Of a stretch of 64,000 bases of DNA, positions 8,757 through 14,841 are shown in pieces (positions within the stretch are counted from its first letter, which is position 1; each line of letters begins with the position of its first letter). Source of the stretch: Halorussus gelatinilyticus (lineage in GTDB: Archaea > Halobacteriota > Halobacteria > Halobacteriales > Haladaptataceae). The stretch spans positions 1,922,001 to 1,986,000 of the forward strand of contig NZ_CP096658.1 in assembly GCF_023238445.1 (NCBI RefSeq), read 5' to 3'. Under the pieces are notes generated by a model. The model saw nothing but the letters and a program-made list of their open reading frames with translations. It was not told the DNA's origin and ran no database searches. Both the position numbers and the translations under genes were made by a program.

Positions 8757-8765
8757 GTTTAAGGG
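8757..8765 (-). promoter_or_regulatory. TATA-like box of rpl15e leader transcript
   Basis: CCCTTAAAC on the minus strand resembles the haloarchaeal TTWAWA box. It is about 25 bp upstream of the inferred transcript start near 8735. Transcription was not demonstrated. Confidence 0.45.
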
Positions 8766-8958
8766 CTTCGTCTTCTCCCGAGTCCTCCGCCTCCGCAGAG
8801 GTCCCATCCCCGTCGGAGTTCCGTCTCCGGCCGAGTTCTGTCCGTTGCACGCGCAAGTAATGGGTTGCAGACCGTTTCGTACGCGCCGCGTTCGCTGTAT
8901 CTATGCGGCGGTTCGTTAGTCGGCGGATAACAAAGAGCCCCCGCACAGTACGGAACGT

Positions 8959-9027
8959 ATGGCACGAATCAGCGCCACGGAAGCGTTCGGACCCGACGGA
9001 CACGCCGCCGCCGACGGAGGGCGATAG
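8959..9027 (+). CDS. possible 22-aa leader peptide upstream of DUF1328 gene
   Basis: ATG 8959 opens a 22-codon frame ([15 protein letters not shown]...) that stops at 9027, one base before the ATG of the next gene. A TATA-like GGATAACAAAG lies about 25-30 bp upstream, so the mRNA would start at or next to this ATG. Ribosomes loading on a leaderless mRNA would first read this frame and could re-initiate at the DUF1328 start. The peptide has no recognisable domain. Confidence 0.3.
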   Translation: MARISATEAFGPDGHAAADGGR

Positions 9028-9028
9028 C

Positions 9029-9181
9029 ATGGCGATTCTCGAACTCGCCATCGCGTTCGCCGTCCTCGCCATCATCGCCGCCGCACTCGGTGCGGGCGGC
9101 GTCGCGGGCCTGTCGATGGACATCGCCAAGTGGCTGGTCATCGTCTTCCTCGTCCTCGCGGTGGTCTCGTTAGTCCTCTGA
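9029..9181 (+). CDS. DUF1328-type small membrane protein
   Basis: A 50-aa protein made almost entirely of two hydrophobic helices (about residues 2-24 and 30-49) with a small glycine-rich turn [14 protein letters not shown] between them. This is the DUF1328/YtjA pattern of tiny inner-membrane proteins, linked in bacteria to stress regulons but without a known activity. ATG 9029 is used because it directly precedes the hydrophobic helix. The in-frame extension back to 8903 is not membrane-like. The neighbours rpl15e and rio2 are unrelated. Confidence 0.7.
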   Translation: MAILELAIAFAVLAIIAAALGAGGVAGLSMDIAKWLVIVFLVLAVVSLVL

Positions 9182-9310
9182 CGAGACCCCGGGAGACCGC
9201 GTGAGAAGCGTCCGGCGTCGTCCGGAGACGACGCTGGCAGGCCACTCGTCGAGCCGTCGGCGGCGTAGCCCGAGCCGTCGGCTACGTCCACGTCGTCGGT
9301 GAAGTAGACG

Positions 9311-10225
9311 CTACTCGGAGGCGTAGTCGCGGACCGTCTCGAACTCGCCGTCCGCGAGCGCAGTCGCGAGCGACTGAGTATGCACGCTATCGGGCACGAG
9401 TTGGGGGTACTTCCGCCGGAAGTAGCCGACCACGTTGTCCACGTCGCGTTCGAGGAACTCGTCGGCGTTCTCGTGGTCGGTCGGGGTGGCCTGCGGCCAG
9501 TCGAAGATGGTGATGCCCTCGGTGTTGACGAAGACGTTGTACTCGCTCATGTCGGCGTGGACGAAGCCCTCGGCGTAGGCGTCGGCCATCTCCGAGAGTA
9601 TCAGGTCGAGAATCGGGACCACCTGCTCGTCTTCGAGTCTCGTGCGGGACAGCTCCACGCCGTCTATCTTCTCCATCACGATGGCGTGGCGGTTGTGGTC
9701 CACGGGCCGGGGAACCTTCACGTCGGGGTAGAGCGTCTCGAGGGCCTCGTACTCGCGTTCGGCGGCCTTCCGGGCGGTGTAGAACCACGAGACGTGTTCG
9801 CGGTCGGACGTGTAGTCGCGCTCCTTCATCACCTCGCGGAAGTTGGTGTAGCCCTCGCGGTGGTACTTCAGCGCGAGCGGCTTGTACGACTGGACCTCGT
9901 AGACGTCGCTCTCCTTGCCGACGCCGAGGGGCGACCCGAACCCCTCCACGCTCTCGCGTTCCGCGAAGGTGTGGAGCGCCAGCGCGTCGTACCCCTCGAA
10001 CTTGAGTCGGTACCCCTCGTACTGAATGGTCTGGCGCTCGATGAGTTCGCGGTCGAGACAGCGGTCGATGCGGTAATCGACCTCCTCGGCGGTCAGCCGC
10101 GAGAATTCGGGAATCTTCTCGCGGGCGACCCACTCCGAGAACCGCATCCCCTGCTCGATGCCCGACAGCAGATGGAAGTCCTCGGGTTCCAACTCCGTCA
10201 GCATGCCCGCGACGTTCTGAACCAT
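9311..10225 (-). CDS. rio2: Rio2 serine/threonine protein kinase
   Basis: A 304-aa atypical kinase/ATPase that acts in late maturation of the small ribosomal subunit in archaea and eukaryotes. An N-terminal winged-helix domain (about residues 1-85, ending before LKFEGYDAL) is diagnostic for Rio2 rather than Rio1. The kinase core follows, with the nucleotide loop GVGKESDVYE, the catalytic loop HADMSEYN and the metal-binding Asp in IFDWPQ. ATG 10225 (MVQNVAGM) gives the usual Rio2 N terminus; the frame upstream is Arg-rich noise. It is convergent with the DUF1328 gene. Confidence 0.93.
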   Translation of the reverse strand: MVQNVAGMLTELEPEDFHLLSGIEQGMRFSEWVAREKIPEFSRLTAEEVDYRIDRCLDRELIERQTIQYEGYRLKFEGYDALALHTFAERESVEGFGSPLGVGKESDVYEVQSYKPLALKYHREGYTNFREVMKERDYTSDREHVSWFYTARKAAEREYEALETLYPDVKVPRPVDHNRHAIVMEKIDGVELSRTRLEDEQVVPILDLILSEMADAYAEGFVHADMSEYNVFVNTEGITIFDWPQATPTDHENADEFLERDVDNVVGYFRRKYPQLVPDSVHTQSLATALADGEFETVRDYASE

Positions 10226-10374
10226 CACGGTCACGTAGTCGCCCGGCGGATAAAAGCCCCGCGCAAGCGAACCTCGCCGGTCGTGTTGGAGGTTCCGACG
10301 ACGGCGGGGAGCGCGGACGCCGACCGGAGCGAAGGTTCGGCCGGGGGCATCGCCCGGTCCGATGGAGACGACGG

Positions 10375-11283
10375 TCAGACCTCGTAAGTCCGCTGCCACC
10401 TGAGGAGGGGGTTGTAGAAGTGGATGCCTCGGCCGTCGTAGTTGCCCTTCGGCGGGCTGCTGTCGATGTTGTCGAGGACGGTCGCGGTGGCCCACTCGCC
10501 CTCGTCGTAGAAACTCAGTGGGGAGTCGGTACTTCCCTCCAGGTTCTGAATCTCAACTGTCACGACGTAGGGTTTGCTACTGAAGGTCCTCCCCCAGAGG
10601 TTGCTTCCGTCCTGCATCGCCTGTTCCGCCGATTCTCTCACCTTCGACTCGGCGTCCGCGTACGCCATCACGTCGATTTCGTCCACGCGAGCGTGGTCTC
10701 TGACGTTTCGCGTCTTGGCCATCTCGTTCTGGGTCCACCAGTCTCGCCACGCGATAGAGAGGGTCACGCCGTTGAAGCTACTGTTCTGCTCGATATGGTC
10801 GAGCAACGTCTCGTAGTTGTCGAGGAAGGCACCGAGGTCGTTGCCGCTCGGTTCGATGTCGAGATGAACGCCGTCGGCCGAGTAGTCGTCCAAGTAAGCC
10901 GACAGTGCGGACAGATACCGGTCGCTGAACACGAGAGGTGCGTCCGTACGCTGGTCGACCTGCCCCGAGAGGAGACGCACGTCGTAGCCGTTGTCGTTCG
11001 CGCCGACCACGAACTCGTCGAGGTCGGAACTCGGGACCGACCGTTTCTGAATCTCGCCCCACGAGAAGTAGACGTACGACCCCGACATCGCGCTCATCAC
11101 GTCGTAGAACGTGCTTCGCGCGGTGCTATCCTGAACGATGTCTTCGGCACGCCCCCACACGTACGTAGTGTCCGCTTTTGGCTGTAGTGTCCCGGCACTC
11201 GCCATGCCGCTTCCCAAAAGCGTCGTCCCGACAGTGCCCGTTACAATTCGCTTCAGGTACGCTCGCCGAGTCGAATCAAGCAT
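10375..11283 (-). CDS. Tat-exported GH18-like TIM-barrel protein
   Basis: A 302-aa secreted protein. The Tat signal TRRAYLKRIVTGTVG (about residues 5-19) leads to cleavage after MASA, near residue 30. The segment ADGVHLDIEP aligns with the DxxDxDxE catalytic motif of GH18 chitinase-like barrels, keeping the terminal Glu but with His at the second Asp position. Later strands (EIDVMAYADAES, SIAWRDWW) also fit a barrel with an MxYD-like segment. It may be a glycosidase acting on an unusual polymer or a non-catalytic binding protein. It is followed by rio2 and divergent from a substrate-binding protein. The fold is inferred; the substrate is unknown. Confidence 0.6.
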   Translation of the reverse strand: MLDSTRRAYLKRIVTGTVGTTLLGSGMASAGTLQPKADTTYVWGRAEDIVQDSTARSTFYDVMSAMSGSYVYFSWGEIQKRSVPSSDLDEFVVGANDNGYDVRLLSGQVDQRTDAPLVFSDRYLSALSAYLDDYSADGVHLDIEPSGNDLGAFLDNYETLLDHIEQNSSFNGVTLSIAWRDWWTQNEMAKTRNVRDHARVDEIDVMAYADAESKVRESAEQAMQDGSNLWGRTFSSKPYVVTVEIQNLEGSTDSPLSFYDEGEWATATVLDNIDSSPPKGNYDGRGIHFYNPLLRWQRTYEV

Positions 11284-11615
11284 GATACGTATTATTTAAT
11301 GTTGAATAAAAAATATATTCCGGAATAAAGGCGCCGGATTTAATATCGCTACTTCGCTCCACGCGTATCGTTCACCGTAGAAGGGGGAGACAGTCGTCGA
11401 GGTCTACGGCTGACAGATCCACGACGGACACCGTCGACCGTACGTTCTAGAAGCGATAAACTAAAATCTGATATAGAAAATCCGTGCCAGAGGGGCAATG
11501 CCGTTTCCGCCGAACCGGACTCGAAATACGTTCCGAGTGGCGGTTTTACCAACCACGACCTATTAGTCAACTGACACGGGAATAAATAGATACGAACGTA
11601 TTGAGCTAGAGTGCT
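11284..11615. promoter_or_regulatory. 332-bp intergenic region between divergent secreted-protein genes
   Basis: AT-rich patches at about 11284-11345 (including ATAAAAAATATATTCCGGAATAAAG, which holds the palindrome TTCCGGAA) and at 11575-11615 (GGGAATAAATAGATACG) look like promoters for the GH18-like gene and for the solute-binding protein respectively. The middle part shows no convincing gene on either strand. Confidence 0.4.
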
Positions 11616-13457
11616 ATGTCTGAACAAGACACGACCCGTCGCTCCTTCTTGGCGGCGACCGGGGGAGCGGCGTCGGCAGTCGCGCTCGGGAGCGGATTGG
11701 CGGGGGCCAGTGCCGGGCAAGAGACGACGACCGAAGGGGGCGAGCAGGGGACGCAGACCGGTCAAGGGCAGGGCCAGCGGAGCGGCGGAACGCTCAACCT
11801 CATCAACTCGACGATGAGTACGCTGGACCCCATCAAGGCGACCGACACCGCTTCCGGTGAGGTCATCCAGCAGGTGTTCGACGCCCTGATGAACTACCCG
11901 GACGGGAACATCGAGGTCCAACCCCTCCTGGCGAAGAACTACGAGGTCTCCGACGACTTCACGACGTACACCTTCACGATTCGGGAGGGCGCGACGTTCC
12001 ACGACGGGTCCCCGGTCACGGCACAGGACTTCGTCTACTCGTTCGAGCGACTCGCGCAGTCGGACAACTCCCGGCGGTCGTACTTCATCCTCCAATCCAT
12101 CGGCGTCAAGCACTCGACCGACGCGGACGGAAACTACCAACCGGACACGCTGGGGGTCACGGCCCAGAACGACCGTACCCTCCAGATTCAACTACAGGAA
12201 CCGTTCCACGCCACGCTCGAAATGCTGGCGTACACCTCATTCGCCGCCGTGCCCGAAGGCATCGTCGGCGACATCAACGGGTACGACGGCGAACTCAACT
12301 ATCAGGAGTTCTCCACGAGCGCGCCCGTCGGGTGCGGTCCCTTCGAGTTCGAGAAGTGGGAGTCGAACACCGAGGCGGCGGTAACGCGGTTCGACAACTA
12401 CTACGGAAAGAAGGCCGAGGTGGACCGGGTTCACTGGCGGATAATGTCCGACGCGAACGCTCGGTACACCTACGCGATGAACAAGAACGCCGACGCGTTC
12501 TCCATCCCGACCCAGTTCTACAACCCGAACAAGGTCAACGTGACGAAGACCGACAACCGGGGGCGGAAGGTGGGGACCTACGGGCCGGTTCGGAACGGCG
12601 AGACGCTGAACTTCCTCGCGGTTCCGACCATCAACACCTTCTACATAGGGTTCAACACGAACCAGGTCGAAGCGGCCGCCCGGAAGGCCGCGGCGTACGC
12701 CATGAACAAGGAACAACTGGTCGAACAGGTGTTCAAGGGCCGCGGCAGACCGGCCTACCACTTCACGCCGCCGGCCATCTACCCCGGCGGTAACGACGCC
12801 TACCAGAAGCACGCCCAGCAGGAGTACCCCTACAGCTACCGACAGACCGACCTCCAGAAGGCCCGGCAGGTGATGAAGGAGGCCGGATACGGCCCGAACA
12901 ACCGGTACAGCTTCACGTTCACGGTCTATCAGCGCTCGAACACGTGGCCGCAGGTGGGTCAACTCCTACGCGACAAACTCTCCAGCGCCTACATCGACAT
13001 GAACATCGAGACCGCGCCGTTCTCGACGCTGCTCCAGCGCGGCCGCGAGGGGAACCTGCAGGCGTACTCGCTCGGGTGGGTCATGGACTGGCCCGCGCCC
13101 GATAACTTCCTGCAACTGCTCAATCCGCCGCTGACCGACACCTCCCAGAGCGCGCCCATCTCGTACGTCAACTGGTCGGGAACCGAGGCGTCCCAGCGGG
13201 CCAGGCAGGCGTGGACCACGGTTCAAAACAATCCCGCACCGACCGACAAGGCCGAGAGACTCCGGAATCAGGCGTACATCGAGATGGAGGAGGCCAACTG
13301 GCAGGACTGCGTCTTCCTCAACGTCTACCACGAGACCGACCAGCGGTTCTGGTACGACTACGCCCAGATTCCGAAGTTCGGCGCGGCCGGAACCAGCCGT
13401 CAGATGTTCAACGGAGTGACGCTGAACGAACCGAACGCCGGCGGCGGGTCGAACTGA
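11616..13457 (+). CDS. ABC transporter substrate-binding protein, family 5 (peptide type)
   Basis: A 613-aa extracytoplasmic receptor of the DppA/OppA family, which captures oligopeptides or other organic solutes for an ABC importer. The Tat signal is TRRSFLAATGG (about residues 5-15). A low-complexity Gly/Gln/Thr linker (about residues 30-68) precedes the mature domain, which begins SGGTLNLINSTMSTLDP. The family signature around FHDGSPVTAQDFVYSFER is clear. There is no lipobox Cys, unlike many haloarchaeal binding proteins. No permease or ATPase gene is beside it, so it is an orphan in this window. The frame ends just before a 15-bp hairpin. Confidence 0.88.
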   Translation: MSEQDTTRRSFLAATGGAASAVALGSGLAGASAGQETTTEGGEQGTQTGQGQGQRSGGTLNLINSTMSTLDPIKATDTASGEVIQQVFDALMNYPDGNIEVQPLLAKNYEVSDDFTTYTFTIREGATFHDGSPVTAQDFVYSFERLAQSDNSRRSYFILQSIGVKHSTDADGNYQPDTLGVTAQNDRTLQIQLQEPFHATLEMLAYTSFAAVPEGIVGDINGYDGELNYQEFSTSAPVGCGPFEFEKWESNTEAAVTRFDNYYGKKAEVDRVHWRIMSDANARYTYAMNKNADAFSIPTQFYNPNKVNVTKTDNRGRKVGTYGPVRNGETLNFLAVPTINTFYIGFNTNQVEAAARKAAAYAMNKEQLVEQVFKGRGRPAYHFTPPAIYPGGNDAYQKHAQQEYPYSYRQTDLQKARQVMKEAGYGPNNRYSFTFTVYQRSNTWPQVGQLLRDKLSSAYIDMNIETAPFSTLLQRGREGNLQAYSLGWVMDWPAPDNFLQLLNPPLTDTSQSAPISYVNWSGTEASQRARQAWTTVQNNPAPTDKAERLRNQAYIEMEEANWQDCVFLNVYHETDQRFWYDYAQIPKFGAAGTSRQMFNGVTLNEPNAGGGSN

Positions 13458-13477
13458 CGCTTTTCGGGGCGTAACGC

Positions 13478-13509
13478 GGCCGAATCGACTCGTTCGAGTC
13501 GATTCGGCC
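13478..13509 (+). terminator. 15-bp perfect hairpin after the solute-binding protein
   Basis: GGCCGAATCGACTCG and its exact reverse complement are separated only by TT, giving a very stable hairpin 21 bp after the stop codon. There is no downstream T-tract, so it may act in mRNA 3'-end stability as much as in termination. It also faces the small minus-strand gene at 13647. Confidence 0.6.
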
Positions 13510-13646
13510 GGACGCGCCGGGTATCCTACTCGACCGAACTCTCCGAGTTCGAGAGTAGCCTCGCGCGCCGAACGGAGACGGGGAATCGTCCCGAGCGATT
13601 CCACGCCCGGTTTGAGAGTAGTGACGGCCCGCGGAACGCCCGCGGA

Positions 13647-13757
13647 CTACTGCGCGTCGTCTCGGTCGTCGGCCGCGCCGCCGAACAGTCCGGCGCACAC
13701 CGCCGCCCACGTCCGAGTTCGCCTCGACCGCTTGCCGCCGAGTCGGTTCAGGTCCAT
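13647..13757 (-). CDS. 36-aa basic protein under a palindromic operator
   Basis: The frame starts at ATG 13757 (MDLNRLGGKRSRRTRTW) and continues through AAVCAGLFGG to an acidic end DDRDDAQ. A TATA-like TTAAGTA is centred about 28 bp before the ATG, so the mRNA should be leaderless. A perfect 9-bp inverted repeat sits between that box and the ATG. The combination of exact promoter spacing and operator strongly suggests a regulated gene in spite of its size. The sequence was not recognised. The Arg-rich half could bind RNA or membrane, and the single Cys is too little for a metal site. The neighbour is lipoate ligase, divergent. Confidence 0.55.
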   Translation of the reverse strand: MDLNRLGGKRSRRTRTWAAVCAGLFGGAADDRDDAQ

Positions 13758-13760
13758 ACC

Positions 13761-13782
13761 TAGTTTAGGCCGACCTAAACTA
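13761..13782. promoter_or_regulatory. perfect inverted repeat, DtxR/IdeR-type operator candidate
   Basis: TAGTTTAGG-CCGA-CCTAAACTA is a flawless palindrome (9-bp arms, 4-bp spacer). TTAGG/CCTAA half-sites are typical of iron- or manganese-responsive DtxR-family repressors, which haloarchaea use for iron homeostasis. It overlaps the expected transcription start of the 36-aa gene and could also influence the divergent lplA gene. Confidence 0.65.
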
Positions 13783-13900
13783 CTTAATCCTTCCGCTCGA
13801 CGTCGAACCGTCGGTTCGACGCTCGATTCCTCCTCGCGTCTCGCTTCGGGCCTCTCCGCGCTCCGCAATCCACTTGGTCCCCTCGCGCGAACGGTCCGGC

Positions 13901-14716
13901 ATGGCGCTGTCCGACCGGGAGTGGCGACTGATTCGAGAGGAGTCCCGACGCGGCCCGCTGAACATGGCCCTGGACGAGATCGCCGCGGAAACCGCGGCCG
14001 AGGAGGGAGTTCGGACGGTCCGGGTCTACCAGTGGAACCCCAGCACGCTCTCGCTGGGCTACCGTCAGGACCCCGACACCGTGGCGTGGGACTACTGCGA
14101 GCGCGAGGGCATCACCGTCACGCGCCGACCCACGGGCGGCGGCGGCATCTACCACGACCGGCACGGCGATATCTCCTACTCCATCGTCGCGCCCGCCGAC
14201 GAACTGCCGGGCGACCTGATGGAGACCTACGAGACGCTCTGCGAACCGGTCTTCGACGCCTTCGAGCGCCTCGGCATCGACGCCCGGTTCACCGACGAGA
14301 AACTGCCCGAAATCCACCAACCGGCGTGCTACCTGCGGGAACTCCACCCGGCCCACGACATCGTGGCCGGGGCGGAGGGGCGAAAGATCTCGGGCAACGC
14401 CCAGTACCGCCGGAAGGACGCAGTCATCCAGCACGGGTCGCTGACGTTCGACCTCGACGCCGAGCGCCACTTGGCGACGTTCGCGGCCCCCGACACCACG
14501 CCCGCACGGTTCCGCGAGCGCGTGACGGCGATGAATCGAGAAGCGGACGTGACTCGACGGGAGGCCGTCGAAGCGGTCGAGGAGGCCCTGCGCGAGTGGG
14601 CCGACGCCGAGGGGGGCGCGTGGTCCGACGAGGAACTGGCCCGCGCGGAAGCGCGCGCCGAGGCGAAGTTCGAGAGCGAGGCGTGGGTCCGGGATCGCGA
14701 AGACCCGACCGCCTGA
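13901..14716 (+). CDS. lplA: lipoate-protein ligase (BPL/LplA family)
   Basis: A 271-aa member of the biotin/lipoate ligase fold. It attaches lipoate to E2 or GcvH proteins through lipoyl-AMP. The lipoate-binding segment RRPTGGGGIYHDRHGD (about residues 73-88) and the lysine motif GRKISGNAQYR (about residues 158-170) are intact. The C-terminal 70 residues form an accessory helical domain rich in Ala/Glu. ATG 13901 (MALSDREWRL) is chosen; the frame could extend nine residues upstream. The gene is divergent from the 36-aa gene across the palindromic operator, so metal-dependent control is possible. An octanoyltransferase role cannot be excluded. Confidence 0.88.
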   Translation: MALSDREWRLIREESRRGPLNMALDEIAAETAAEEGVRTVRVYQWNPSTLSLGYRQDPDTVAWDYCEREGITVTRRPTGGGGIYHDRHGDISYSIVAPADELPGDLMETYETLCEPVFDAFERLGIDARFTDEKLPEIHQPACYLRELHPAHDIVAGAEGRKISGNAQYRRKDAVIQHGSLTFDLDAERHLATFAAPDTTPARFRERVTAMNREADVTRREAVEAVEEALREWADAEGGAWSDEELARAEARAEAKFESEAWVRDREDPTA

Positions 14717-14841
14717 ACGCCAGTCGGCGCCGATTTCGCCATCGCGAGTGGCTGTTCTTCGACTCCACGCGACAAATGACACACGTCTTATAATGTCTGC
14801 GTGAAAAGATATAAGATAATTTACCGAGACGTTCGGATATC

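Noticed and set aside
7966-9291. 441-aa version of L15e
   Set aside because: The N-terminal 245 residues are the translation of the noncoding leader and of the DUF1328 gene's antisense strand. L15e starts at 8556.
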